A stretch of 64,000 bases of DNA from Polychytrium aggregatum (Eukaryota > Chytridiomycota > Chytridiomycetes > Polychytriales): assembly GCF_025602895.1 (NCBI RefSeq), contig NW_026516268.1, positions 186,001 through 250,000 on the forward strand, in the 5' to 3' direction. The notes below the pieces were generated by a model. That model saw nothing but the letters and a program-made list of their open reading frames with translations. It was not told the origin of the DNA and did not search any database. Positions within the stretch are counted from its first letter, which is position 1. Each line of letters starts with the position of its first letter. A program made the translations under genes and the position numbers. This document shows, piece by piece, positions 48,501 to 60,585 of the stretch.

Positions 48501-49275
48501 GCGAGACGACAATCGCACATCGATGGCCCTTGACACCAGAGCTCTGCCCTCGGTGGAATCGAGACAAGAAGAGCGGCAGCAAAGGGGAGCCAGCAATCGT
48601 TAGCGATCCATTTCACTGCACTGAGGCCGAGCCGATGGACAATCCCAGGGCGAGCGGAATAGAGCCTGGCGCATCTGGCTGCTGAAATGCGTCAAAGCAG
48701 CGGCCCCAACTGCAGCGACGGTGGAAGGGCAGGGAGCCATCGATCGCCCCGCTCAACTCACGATCTGATACTCAGGCTTCCTCCAGCCAAACTTTTGGCA
48801 GTGCTCGTGCAGCAAGCTAACAGGGGTCTGGGCGCCGCTCAACCGCAAGGTCGGCCGACAGGTAGATAATCGAGCATTGCAAACGGAATTTGGTGAGCGA
48901 TCCGGGTCAGCGAGGCGAGGCGAGCCAGCAAACGATCAACTGAAATCTGGGAATGGTACGATGGGGGATGTTTGGGAGTTTCGCACCTTGCCCGTCCAGC
49001 TTCCAAAGAGCTTGGGAGGTGCCGGTGGTGCTTCAGGAGTGCCGGAGCCATCTTTGCCTTTCTTTGAGGCTCCCGACTCCTTGGGGGTGCTCTTGCCGCT
49101 TCCTGAAACCGAGCATCAACATCACATCCAGCGGGGTGAGCAAGCGGTGTCTGGAATGAAGTCTCAGTCGAGGCACACCGGTCCGAGAACAGCAGAGCTG
49201 CCTCAGGACGGCGCCGATGTCGGCAGGGAGTCGGCCCCCACCTTGGTTGGCGCTTCTGACAATCTTGGGAGGCAT
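42596..49275 (-). CDS. DHX57-like DEAH RNA helicase with UBA and RWD domains, 1354 aa
   Basis: RNA-dependent ATPase of the DEAH/RHA group. Twenty exons fit in phase: 49242-49275, 48987-49102, 48762-48827, 48418-48543, 47921-48322, 47600-47720, 46641-47509, 46474-46550, 45982-46292, 45641-45806, 45291-45553, 44887-45073, 44742-44782, 44399-44646, 44207-44317, 44063-44103, 43868-43975, 43286-43701, 42919-43149, 42596-42726. Order: dsRBD-like [21 protein letters not shown]-like RKPQVEEGL...[18 protein letters not shown] domain (residues ~310-430); helicase with GETGCGKSTQ (~600), [32 protein letters not shown]; then the HA2/OB region ([38 protein letters not shown]). Length equals human DHX57 (1386) within 3 percent. 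Two introns use gttggt donors. The last intron holds a GAAACGA repeat. Confidence 0.95.
42730..42812 (-). repeat. (GAAACGA)n minisatellite in the last DHX57 intron
   Basis: About 12 units of gaaacga. Read on the coding (minus) strand it is a TCTCGTT tract that runs directly into the cag acceptor at 42727-42729. Confidence 0.95.
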
Positions 49276-49610
49276 CTTGTCGCTGGTGGTTGGATGTGGG
49301 CTGGCGACCAGCGAGCCAACAAATACGATCACGGTTTTGGCGCCGCAGCGCTCCGCAGCATGTTCGGCACCTCCACCAACCAGAGCGCACCAACAGAGGT
49401 GGCTATCAGCGTCGGCGCAAAGATGGAATCGAAGCATCGGACCAGGTGTCTCAAACGTTATATTCATCACCCCCTGAGTCTCCTCGCACTCCGCGTTGTG
49501 CAGGACGCAGCCCAACGGGCTCCATCACACCAGTATCGCCCAAGCGAGGGATCTTGCCCGTATGCTATCCAACAAAGCGACCCCTGTTGCAACGCAAATC
49601 CCCATCGGTA
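49276..49610. other. Intergenic between two minus-strand genes
   Basis: 5' flank of the DHX57-like gene and 3' flank of the P-loop ATPase. Long plus-strand frames crossing this region are antisense shadows of the two genes. Confidence 0.5.
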
Positions 49611-52600
49611 TCACCACCCGTCGTTGCGCTTGGGCTCCGAGCTGGAGGCAGGATTGTATCCCGATTCAGCACTCCCCCAGCCGTCGTTTGCGGATGTGCT
49701 CGGTGCGCTTCCCCAGCCGTCGCTGGCGATCTTGGTACCTGCAGAACCGTTGTTGGGAGTTTTGACGACACTTGCCCAGCCATTGCTGTTAGTGCCCTTG
49801 GCGGCACTGGTCGAGCCGTTGGGCTTGTCGCCTTTGGGAGCGGCGGCTTGCTCGCCGCCGTTCTTGGGCACGGCCGGGACAGACACAGTCTCGGTATTCT
49901 GGGCAGCAGCCTTGCCCTTGGCAGGTTTCGGGACCGGTGCCTGGGCCGGGGTCTGCGTGGGAGTGGTGCTGCGTTTGGTCTCTTGCATGGGCTGGCGCTT
50001 TGGGCTGGCGCTGCGGGGACCGCCTGCCGCGTCAGCGTTGGCTTCCTTGGAGCTGACCGGTGCGCTCTTGGCTTTGCTGCTGCTGGCAGCGCCTGGGAGC
50101 CTGGGATTCGCGCTTCTAGGGCCAGCAGTGGGGCTGGGGCTCAGCTCCTGGTTGCTTGCCATGATGCTCTGGCCGCCATCGTGAGTGATTCGCTTGCGAA
50201 TGGACACGAGCATGCTTGTGCGGCCCAGCTTGGTGATCTCATCCGAGCCGTCGTTGCCTGTGCGCAAGAACACGCCGGTCGGGGCAACAACGAGGGCTTG
50301 GCCCGTTCGGAATTGGGCAATCCGGTCAAATGTATCCTCGGCGCGCCCGCCATCGTGACCAATGTAGTTTGAAAGGTACTTCCACCAGGCCGGCGACGAG
50401 AACCGATGGACCAGAATGAGCTGGGAGAGCTCGAAGAGCGAGTGGGGCAAGTTTGTTGGATCTTGCGTCGAGATCACAGTCCGAACGCCCAAGTGGCGAA
50501 GTTGGCGGACGATGAAGAGCAGGTAGTTGACAAGCTTGGTTGCCGAGCCGCTCTTGGTGAGGTACTGAGTTGATTGAGTCGGACGAGGCGATCGAGGCGA
50601 TCGAGGGGAAAGGGAGAAACAGGATAGTTAGGCAAGAGCCTCGGCCCATCAGCGGCCAACAGTAGCCAACAGTAGCCAACAGTGGCCAACAGTGGCCAAC
50701 AGTGACCATGCATCCATCTGTGTCGATGGATGAATCTGCGGCCGTCGCTAGTTACCTTATGGGCCTCGTCAAAGACGACAATCTTGCCCGCGGACATGGG
50801 CTTCTCGATGTACATGCCAATCGCCACCTGGAACAGGCCGCAGGCTGAAGCCGAATCAACAAACGGATCTGAGAGGTCGAGAATGACCAACGAGCCCTGA
50901 CGGAAGAGTGACTTGATCGACTGAGGGACATGGCTTTCGTGGAGCTGCCCGTTGGAAGATCGCTGGGCGATCTTCTCGATCAAGAAGCTCTCAAGGAGCG
51001 ATAGACGCATGCTCAGGGGCGAGAGCTGCTGGGCCGTGAAGGACTGGTTCCGCAGCTCATCCTTGAATCGGTCATAGTCGAACTGATCGCCCATGTCTCT
51101 CAGGATGCTCTCGACCACCTCCATGTAGAGCGGCTTGGCGTCTTCGTTGTCGACAGCCATGAGCGACAGCATGCGCGAAATGTTCAGGTCCTTGACGGAC
51201 AGGAAAAACGGACGCACCGAGACGTTTGGGATGCCGCTGTAGACCTTCAGCATGGGCTGGTAGTTGGAGGGGGAGACCAACACGGTCACAGGGATCGACG
51301 CCTTGTTGCTGCCGGTGGCACTGCGGCTGCATTTTTCTGCCAGATAGACGGCCTCGCAGGGCTGTGTGCCCTCGAGTCCGCCAGAGGCATCAAAATGGCA
51401 GACCAGACCAGAGAGGGGGGCTTTCAGGGAGCCGATGCGGCGATCCGAGATCAGATATCCTTCGAGCAGGGTGGAGAGGGTGTGCGACTTGCCGGAGCCC
51501 TGCACACCGCAAATGACAGCCGAGAGCGGCGTGTTGGTGTTGACGTAGACTCGCGAGTCGTTGTCGGCGCTCACCTCATGAGAGGGGCCCATGAATCCCG
51601 TTTTCTCGCCGAGCAGCGAGTACTGATCGCTGATGTAGATGGGGTGACTGGGGTCGCGGGACCGGTCCAGAACGTCGCGGGTGAAGATGGGGCAGTTGGA
51701 GACTTCATGCTCATGGGCAAACTGGTTGGTATGAGCTTTGTCGTTGAGGAGCGACCATTCGCTCTCCGAGTCGGCGCCATCATCCACATCGGGCACCCAC
51801 GAAGGCACTTCGCCCAGCGGATCCTCATCCTGTATCTGGGAGCTGAACTCGACCAGGGTCCGGAGCGACGATGGAACGATCGTCGAGACCATCCCGGTTT
51901 TGATGGCGCCTTTCTTGCCCGGCTTTGCGTGGGCACTTGAAGACAGCGGTGCCGGGACATTTATGTAGGCACTTGCGTCAGGGCTGCTAGTCGGCGCAGG
52001 AGCGGCGCTCTGAACGGGTGGTTTACTCTGAACGGGTGGTTTGTTCTGGACGGGTGGTTTGCTCTGAGCAGCGACCGGCTGTGCAGGCCGGGGAGAGGGG
52101 CTGCGGCTGACCGGGACGCCGATCGATGCATTGGTGGTGACCGAGAGGGTGCCGTTGACGCTGACGATGTTGAAGTCGGCTCTGTGGTGGGCAAAGGCAG
52201 CCATCAGCAGCTTTCTGGGAGACTTCGCATCATGTTTGGAAAATATCTTGGGGCTGTCATTCATGGCCTTCTTGATCTCCGGGAAGGAAACAACCTGATT
52301 GTCGGGAGACAGGCTGAGGAAACGGGCGTTGAGGTAATGGACAATGAAGCTGTACTTTTCAACCGCGGTGGCCTTTGCACCAGTGTCGTCTCCGAGGGGG
52401 CTTGCGGAGATCTCCTCTGCCGACGACAGAGACGGGCTCACACGATCGGGAACGACAGTGCTGAGCTTTGTGGTGATGTCTACCAGGCCATTAACGTCGA
52501 TGATCCTGAGATTGTGTTTATCGGCAATCGTGGAGAGATAGGTCTTGAGCTTTCCGGGGATCACAATGTCCTTCTGTTTCAAAATCATGCCGAGGGTGGT

Positions 52601-52705
52601 GGCCGGGTAGATTCCGTTTGGGGAGGCTTTGATCCCGTCCTTGATGATCTTGACGACCTTCTTCTCGAGGAACTTGTTGGTGCTGCTCTGGCCTTCGGTG
52701 CTCAT
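49611..52705 (-). CDS. HerA/VirD4-like P-loop ATPase, 967 aa
   Basis: Function unknown; the fold resembles HerA/FtsK/VirD4-type ring ATPases. Exons 50756-52705 and 49611-50564 join in phase (AAG|gtaact...cag). The first ~190 residues contain two winged-helix-like segments (LEKKVVKIIKDGIKASPNGI, KYSFIVHYLNARFLSLSPDN), then a Pro-rich linker with four KPPVQ-type repeats. ATPase: Walker A GVQGSGKSHT near residue 400, Walker B KIVVFDEAHK near 647, then the HerA-style VISTQDPTNLP and ILVHRFSS. The C-terminal ~200 residues are low complexity with repeated NGWAS/DGWGSA/NDGW motifs. In-frame Met at 52747 would add 14 residues; the chosen Met has the better context (ccgccATGa). The 50565-50755 intron has a GCCAACAGT repeat. 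Orphan homologues occur in fungi, to my knowledge without a defined role. Confidence 0.8.
50653..50704. repeat. (GGCCAACAGT)n minisatellite in P-loop ATPase intron
   Basis: Five 10-bp units of (g/a)gccaacagt, seen directly. Confidence 0.95.
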
Positions 52706-53549
52706 GGCGGGTGGATTCGACAGGGGAGGAAGCGCTGTTGGAAACAAGCGGATACGCGACGCTAGATCGGTGCAGATGCGGCGCTAGACGGGAAGATATA
52801 CTGCGCTGGATCGGTGCGGACGCGGCGCTGGATCAGCAAGCGGGCGGCTCGAGCTGCCTTGGCGAGGGCGGGGAGATGAACAGAGCCAGACGGGCCAGGG
52901 GAGCAAGACGGGCGACCGCGGGGGGATTTTCGTTTTTTCTGCGGCGACGCGTGCGCAGCAGCCGACACGGGCGCCTGGATCCAGAGCGGACAAGGGCCGG
53001 GGCGTGTGCTGCCCCGAGCAGATCGGATTCATCACGGCCGATGGCGCATTCACCACGGCCAGCGGCTGCATCCGGAAGGACGGGCTGTGCGGCCGATGGG
53101 GTCGGACGCAGATTCGCAGGAGCAAAGCGCAGACGGCAGGTGCAGCACAAGCGAGCTCCGGCGAAGCGCAATCGGGATGCTCGGAGCCATGCAGGCTGCA
53201 CTCGATTGTCCGGCGAACAGCCTCCGACGTCATCGCTCCCGCCGCGATTGCAGCGAGTATCATTCCCGGAGCCCTTGTGTTGCCAATCAAGCAGCAATCA
53301 AGCACGAAATGGAATGATCGACTGAAGAAAGTGCAGTGCTGTGGACGACTGCAGATGCCCGGTGTGCAAGTGGGCACATGCGTCATGCCGCCAGGGCGAG
53401 CAGGAGGGCATCCACTCTGAAGTTCCTTGCGCTTCTCGAATCTATCTGGCGAACTGCACCGTTAGACGACTCGGCAGCTCGAACGAACGCGATTTGTGAT
53501 TTGCGATTTGCGATTTGCGATTTGCAAGTTGCGATTTGCACCGCTCGGA
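52706..53549. promoter_or_regulatory. Intergenic between divergent P-loop ATPase and VibA-like genes
   Basis: 845 bp separating the two starts. Contains a GATCGGTGCRGAYGCGGCGCT repeat (two copies near 52764-52830) and, at 53491-53540, about five copies of gatttgcgatttg just before the VibA-like start. No gene recognised. Confidence 0.5.
53491..53540. repeat. (GATTTGC)n repeat upstream of the VibA-like start
   Basis: Five to six 7-bp units, ending 10 bp before the ATG at 53550. Seen directly. Confidence 0.9.
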
Positions 53550-56500
53550 ATGCTCCAAAGGAAGACCCTCAGGGCCATCATGGCTGTCGGCGAGAATCTC
53601 CGATGCCATGACTACACCGCTTCCATCTCGATTGCCTTTGTCGCATTCGTGTCCCGCTACCACGACTCGGCCGAGAAGCTGGATCTGCATTTCAGCATCG
53701 TCAATCTCTCGTCGTTCTCGTCCATTACGTTTGTGTGCTCGGTGGAGCTGGCCTCGACCTTTGCCCAGATCCACCGGGTGGTGCTCGGGGCGCTCTTCAT
53801 GAACCTCCCGCTCAGCGGCAACGACGTCCATGAAATGACCGTCGCCTGGTCCGAGACCGGCGACTTCCAGTCCAACTTTGCATCGCTTACGTTCTCGTCC
53901 AGGGACTTTGGGTCAGGTTTGTGTCTGCCGTGAGAACCACGCCGCCATCCCATGTTTTGTACACGCTGTCCTGCCCTATCATGAACATGCCTTGGCCCTT
54001 CATGCCATTTGGTGACTGTCTTGCTCTCGAACACACCCATCGATGCACCCATGCCGTCCTGGAATTCGTGGATCCCTCTGCTCACGAATCCAATCTTTTG
54101 CATTCATCAACGCCTCGCAATCCAATGTACCAAACCACATTCCGATTCGCACACCGACACCCGTTTCCGTGTCCAGGGCTTTCGCCCTTCGTCGATGAGC
54201 TCGTCCATCTCCAGTCGAAAGCAGTCGGATTTGCCGGCCTCTCCCCCGCGGAGATGGCGCTGGTCAACATCGAGGGCTCCGTCACGGCCTTCCTCGAGTC
54301 GCTGGCACAGCACCCCAACTTCCGCAAGATGCCCCTCGACAGCTTCAACGTCATCTGCCCCGAGGACTACCAGCGTCTGCTCGTTCTCAGCAACGCCAAC
54401 AACCTCTCTCCTCAGCCGCCTCGCAAGAGCGACCAGTACCTGGCCAACATCTTTGTCCGCACCGTCCAGAAGCACCCGCGCATGCTGGCCCTGATCCACG
54501 AGACAAAGTCCATCACCTACGAGAAACTCTTCCATCTGTCCAAGCTGATCGCCCAGCATCTCATCGAAAAGTGCGGCGTTCAGGCCAACGACCGCGTCGC
54601 CCTGATGTTCCCAAAGTCCATCGAGGGCTTTGCCATCATGCTCGGTGTGATCCTCGCCGGCGCTGCCTATGTCCCCATCGACAACGAAAAGACCCCGCCC
54701 GAGCGTGCCGCCTACATCATCATGGACTCGGCCTCCAAGGTCTCTGTCATCGTCGACGACGCCCTCTGCGACAAGGTCTCGGCCGAGCTCGACAAGCTCA
54801 GCGTCTCCGGCAGCACCATCCTCCTGACCGTGCCGGTTCTGTACTCTGCCGCCCGCGATCTCTTCATCTCCTCTGGCTCACAGAGCATCTCCATCACCAT
54901 CGACGACCTCCCTGTCGACCGCAAGCCCTCCGATGGTGCCTACATCATCTACACCAGTGGAACGACGGGCAAGCCCAAGGGCGTGCTCATCAGCCAGGGC
55001 GCCATCGCCAACCTGGTGGTGGTCGAGCGCGATCTCTTCCAGCTGTCGCCCGGCGATCGTGTCTTCCAGAACTTTTCCCACAGCTTTGACTTTTCGATCG
55101 AGGAGATCTGGATGGCGTACTCGACAGGCGCCTCGCTGGTCATCCCGACCAAGGACATGATCTACGCCGGCCCCGATCTGCCCAAGCACATCCAAAAGTA
55201 CAGCGTCACCGTGTTCTGCTGCGTCCCGAGCCAACTCGGCATCCTCGTCGGCGAGATGCCCTCGGTCAAGATGATTGTGCTGGGCGGCGAGGCTGCCCAA
55301 GAAAATATTGTGCAGCGCTACCGAATGAGGGGCCGCAAGATCTTCAACACCTGTAAGTGCTGTTGTTGTGTGGAGTGGTGTGTGGAATGGTGCGGTGAAC
55401 CTGGGGGCAACCAGAGTCCCGGTGAGACAGACGATGCTCGATCTTCCACACATTCATCACATACTCATCACACACTCATCACACACTCACCACACTTATC
55501 CCACTTGCGCTGCCCCAGACGGCCCCACCGAGACCACCTGCAGCTCCACCTACCTCGACATCTCCGAGCCTGTTGAGAAGATGACCATCGGCCGGCCCTT
55601 CATCAACTACACGTCGTACGTCGTCGACTCCAAGAACCGCCTGGTTCCCATCGGCGCCATGGGCGAGCTCGTCATCGGAGGCAAGAGTGTCGCCGAGGGC
55701 TACATCAACAGGTGCGTCCGACTACTCGCCCCACGAACTGCTCTCGATTCTGCCCCTCGGCTCGCTGCTGCTTCCGTGGCGCTGACGCTGCATTCTCTCC
55801 CCATACAGAGACGACCTCACTGCCGAAAAGTTCATCCACAACCCCTTCGATCCCAGCGGACGCATGTACAAGACCAGCGATCTCGTCAGGTATGCTGTCG
55901 GTCTCGATCGTGTGCACCATCATTGCTCCAGCAAATGTGCCTGTCCCACTTGGCCCTGTCGAGGGTGGTACGCCTTGGCCATGACCGACACATCGCTATG
56001 AGCTCCGTGTCTCATCGACATGCCATGATGTGTGCTCTGGTCCACAGATACACTCCCGAGGGCAACATCGAGTACTTTGGCCGCATCGACTGCCAGGTCA
56101 AGATCCGCGGCTTCCGCGTCGAGGTGAGCATCGCACGCTGTCCTGTCCATCCTGCCCGCACTGCTCGTCGATGATCGTCGATGATCGAGCCATGCCCATG
56201 CCGCGGTTGGCATGTCGATCCATCAACTTTGCATCACGGCACCGCACTCTGCGACTTCATCTTACTGACCCACTCTGGGGTTTCTCTCCCCTCGCTCCCC
56301 CCAGCTCGGTGAGATCGAGTCCAATCTCTCGGATTGTGACGGAATCCAGAGCGCCATCGCTCACGTCTGGACCGCCCCGAACCCAGACACCGGCAGCACC
56401 GAGCAGACCCTCGTTGCCTATCTGGTGCTCGAGACCTGGTGCCACGAGATCGACGACCGCAAGATCCGCGAGAAGCTCCGTGCCACTCTGCCGCCGTACA

Positions 56501-59500
56501 TGATCCCCTCGGTCTTCCAGCGCATGCTCCCAGAGGACGTGCCGCGCCTGACCAGCGGCAAGATTGACCGCAAGAAGCTGCCTCCCATCATTGTTCCCGT
56601 GAGCACCGATAGAGGCATTGGTTCCGGCTCTGGCGCTGGCTCTGGCTCTGGCTCTGGCTCTGGCTCCAGCCCGACCGCCGCTTCTGGCTCCGAGAAGCCT
56701 CGCCCCAAAAAGTCAGTCGATGGCCCAGAGCCCATGAATGGCTCGATGGAGGATGTCATCACTGCCGTCTGGAAGGACCTGCTGGGCAGCGATCGTATCG
56801 CCAAGACCGACAACTTTTTCCACGACCTTGGCGGACGTAAGTGCCTCACTCGGCTCGCTGTGACCGCCTTGCAATCATGTATGAGCGACGAGCAGAGTCT
56901 AATCATGGATCTCGTTCTACTCCCCAGACTCGTTCCTTGCGGCCAAGACCATCGGTGCCCTGCGCAAGCATCCTCGACTGGCCGGACTCAGCGTCCGCGA
57001 CCTCTACGAGAACCCCACCATCGCCCAACTCGCCACTCTGGCCGCCCCCGCCCAGGCCGAGAACCGCACCGAGGAGCGCAAGAGCAGGCGCTTCAGCAGC
57101 ATCAAGCGCACCGCCAAGGTCCACCGCCCTTCGCTTCCGGCCAAGGCATTCTGCGGCCTGATTCAAGCGTCGTTCTTGTATCTCTCGACCTTCTTCGGTG
57201 GCCTTCCTCTCTACCTGGGCATGTTCTATCTCTACAACTTCCAAACTACTATGGAGCTCTGGACTTGGCACTATGTGCTGATCACAGCCATTCTCTTCCT
57301 CCTCGTCACCTCGGTGGGTCGCATCTTTGCGATCATGTTTGTGGTTGTCCTCAAATGGCTCCTCCTCGGCCAGATGCGCGAGCGTTCCGTCCCCGTATAC
57401 TCCTTCTTCTATCTCCGATGGTGGATCGTCAAGACACTTTCTGGTAGCCTTGGTCTGACGGATCTTCAAGGCTCGTTCCTGCTCCCGTTCATCCTTCGTC
57501 TGCTGGGATGCAAGATTGGCCGTGACTGCAACATCTTCAGCATTAGCGTTGATGGATTTGATCTGATCGAGATTGGCCACGGATCCACCATCGGCAACAA
57601 TGCCACGATCATCGCTTACGAGTTTGCCAACGGATACGTGCACTTTAAGAAAATCAAGATTGGTAAGTGTCGCTGATGGAGGTTGTCAGTAGTGTGGTTG
57701 TTCTTGCCGTTGTTGGATCTTTCAGCCGCACTCGGCCTGGGCGATGAAAGTGGTCTGCCAATGAGTCTGTGTTGGAGTCATCCCCGCATACGACCCAAAC
57801 TATCACACTGACATCACTGGCCCTCCCGTCTCAGGCGAAAACTGTGTCGTCGGAGCCAGCTCCGTTGTCGAGGCCGGCGGAATCATGAACGACGGCTCCG
57901 AGCTCATGGATTCGTCGCTCCTGTCGTGCAATGACGTTCTCGAGGCCAACCACTACTGGGGCGGCTGCCCCGGCCGCGACCGCGGCAAGAAGCAGCCCTC
58001 CGCCAAAGCCCGCTCGCTCTCCGACGGCAACTTCATCTATGTCTTCACCTACTCGATCTTGATGATCCTCGCGTGGTTTATGGCCCAGGTTTTCAAGGGC
58101 CTCACCTTCTACCCCGGCTTTACTCTGTACCTGTACGCCAGCTCGGTGTTTGGAACCAAGAACCTGATCTGGGCCTTTGCCCCTGCTGCGGCTCTGGTGT
58201 AAGTCGACAACGGCGATGCAGGTTTCTACTTTGGTCCGCAGCTGGCGCGAACCAGTGGCTGGCTCAGCATGCCACGTACATTCAAGCATGCGTTTCCATC
58301 ACCGACATTGTCGCTGACTCTGTTTCCTCCGGACTTCCAGCAACATTCTGTTCTCGCTCTTCCTGGCCATCGTTCTCAAGTGGATCCTCCTCGGAAAGGT
58401 CAAGGCCGAGCGTATCCCGGTGGTGTCGTTCACCTACATCAAATACTATCTCTTTGATGCCTTTGTGAGTAGCTTGCATCGCCGTCGAGGATTCGGACTG
58501 CATCAGAAGGCTTGCTGTGTCCAGTGTCTTGTCTGCGATGCGATGCGATGCGATGCGATGCGATGCGATGCGATGCGATGCGATGCGATGCGATGCGATG
58601 CGATGCGATGCGATGCGATGGGACTTGCTCACATTCCTCTTGTCGATGGCCACTTTCTTCAAACGTAGTACCATGATATGCTGACCTCCTTCAAGACCGT
58701 CTTCAACACCCAATATGTGGTTCCCTGGCTCCGCATGATGGGCTGCCGCTTGGGCAAGTTTTCCGAAGTGGCATTCTTCAGCCCGTTCCCTGGCGAGCTG
58801 CTGACGGTACGTTGTCCTTGACATGCAATCTTCTGCCACTCCGAGCCTGTTTGGCCATGCTCAGGACACTCACTGTGCGCTCTGATGATTGTAGACCGGA
58901 CAAGGATCCTTCATTGCCGATGCCGCCGTGATTGCTCCGCCCTACGTCTCGAACGGCTGGTACAGCACCGGACCCGTGCACATTGGCGACAAGAGCTTCG
59001 TTGGCAATGCGGCTGTTGCTCCCGCATACACACACATTGCCAGCGACTCGCTTCTGGGTATGTTTGTGGAAAGAATGGACAGACGCATGCTGCACACTCC
59101 TGCTCGCTTTCGAGGCAAACGACATGATACTGCGTCGTATGGCTGCGTATCCTCCAGTCCTGCCTCGAAGCCTTCCTCGTGGCTCGTCGCTCTCGTACGG
59201 TGCAGCTCCGTGACTGACAAAACCCCACCTGCATTGATCCGTGGCTCCAGGCGTCGCCTCCCTGCCGCCGAGATGCCCTCGTAACCCTGAGGCTGGCGGA
59301 TACTGCATCAATCAAGGCGAGACCTGGCTGGGCAACGAGGCTGTCCGTATCCCCTTCCGCAACAAGGACGGCAACGACCGCTTTGGCGATTCGTCGACCT
59401 ACCAACCCTCATTTGCGATGAGACTGCATCGCTACATCTGGGGTGAGTGACAGTCTCAGTGCTGTATGATGATGAGTGTGTGTCGGTCTCGGTGGAGAGC

Positions 59501-60447
59501 GTACTCGAGGCAGTGAGAGTTACTGCTTGCTGACTGGATCCTCCACGTATCCTGCAGAGGCCTTCCGTATCCTCGTTCCCTCTGCGATCTCGGCCGCCTT
59601 TGTTCTCTTCCAGCTTGAGTACTTTGCGCAAGGTTTCCTTGACAACTACCTGGACCATGTCCAGAAGATGGTTTTGTTCCCTGCCCTCGTCTGCTTGCTC
59701 GGTGTCTTTGAGCTCTTGCTGCTGATCGTGCTCAAGTGGATCTTGATTGGCCGCTACAAGAAGACGGAGCAGCCCATGTACTCGACCTTTGTCCGCCGCA
59801 CCGAGTTCCTCACGGGCATGCAGGAGCAGAATGTTGCGCCCTTCCTCGGGGCACTCATGGGTGAGTGCAGCAGACCGCACGACTTGCATGCTTGATGTGC
59901 AGGCAGGGTTCAGAGGCAGGCGGGCGATGCGGTGGCCATGGCGCATCTTGGTGGCTTGAACTGCATGGATGTCAATGTCGGCCTGTTTCATTTGCTGACC
60001 TGTTGGTGATATACTCGGTTCCATCACGCAGGCACACCCTTCCTGTCGATTGTCTTCCGCATGCTCGGCGCCCGGGTCGGCAAGAATGTCTTCTGGGCCA
60101 CCGTTGACTTGACCGAGCACGACCTGCTGACGATTGGCGACAACTGCACCGTCGGCTCCTATGCAGTCTTCCAGACACATCTGTTCGAGGACCGCGTGAT
60201 GAAGCTCGGCCCGATCGAGATCGGCAAGAACTGCAACATCCGCACCCGCACGATCGTGCTCTACGACGTGGCCATCGGCAACGAAGTCGACGTCAACCCG
60301 CTCTCGCTCGTGGTCAAGGGCGAGAGTCTCCCCGACAAGACCACCTGGGAAGGCCTGCCGGTCCAAAGCGGCCAACGGCGCACAGACGAAACCTCCTCGG
60401 ACCCAGAGGCAGATACCATGGTCGAAATCGAACCGTCGATTCTGTGA
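53550..60447 (+). CDS. VibA/Pls-type epsilon-poly-L-lysine synthetase-like enzyme, 1619 aa
   Basis: Single-module membrane NRPS. Exons 53550-53916, 54177-55352, 55519-55711, 55809-55889, 56048-56123, 56305-56836, 56928-57662, 57835-58198, 58341-58464, 58669-58806, 58895-59057, 59251-59442, 59558-59860, 60032-60447, all in phase. Adenylation domain ~230-770: YTSGTTGKPKG, FDFSIEEIWMAYSTGASLVI, GPTETTC, KTSDLVRYTPEG, RIDCQVKIRGFRVELGEIESN, SGKIDRKKL. After a Gly-Ser linker comes the carrier: DNFFHDLGGHSFLAAK with the Ser. Then three modules, each a membrane pair ending VLKWLLLG, VLKWILLG or VLKWILIG, followed by left-handed beta-helix (hexapeptide) sequence such as IGHGSTIGNNATI and VGKNVFWATVDL. 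This A-T-6TM-3C order is that of bacterial Pls and fungal VibA. The ~200 residues before the A domain are unassigned. An in-frame Met at 53580 is also possible. Substrate Lys is inferred, not read. Confidence 0.9.
55441..55505 (+). repeat. (CATCACACACT)n repeat in VibA-like intron 2
   Basis: Imperfect 11-bp units (ctcatcacaca) in the intron ending at 55518. Seen directly. Confidence 0.85.
58535..58620 (+). repeat. (GCGAT)n minisatellite in VibA-like intron
   Basis: About 17 perfect units of gcgat within intron 58465-58668. Seen directly. Its perfection suggests recent expansion. Confidence 0.97.
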
Positions 60448-60585
60448 GGGGACAGATCAGCCACCAGTCCCGAGCCAAGCCACCGCGGATTTATTCCACC
60501 GATTGGGCCTTTGTCCGGCACAGCTCTTCGCTTTGATCAGTCCGCCGCCCGCTCTCTCGGTCAACTCCCAGATATTGCTGGCCAC

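Noticed and set aside
48877-50372. 435- and 360-codon plus-strand frames
   Set aside because: Antisense shadows of the DHX57-like 5' exons and of the ATPase Ser/Ala-rich tail. Ala/Leu-rich low complexity explains the lack of stops.
28844-60447. A biosynthetic gene cluster joining the reductase and the VibA-like synthetase
   Set aside because: They are 20 kb apart with TUP1, eIF2D, a helicase and an ATPase between, and no tailoring enzyme or transporter nearby.
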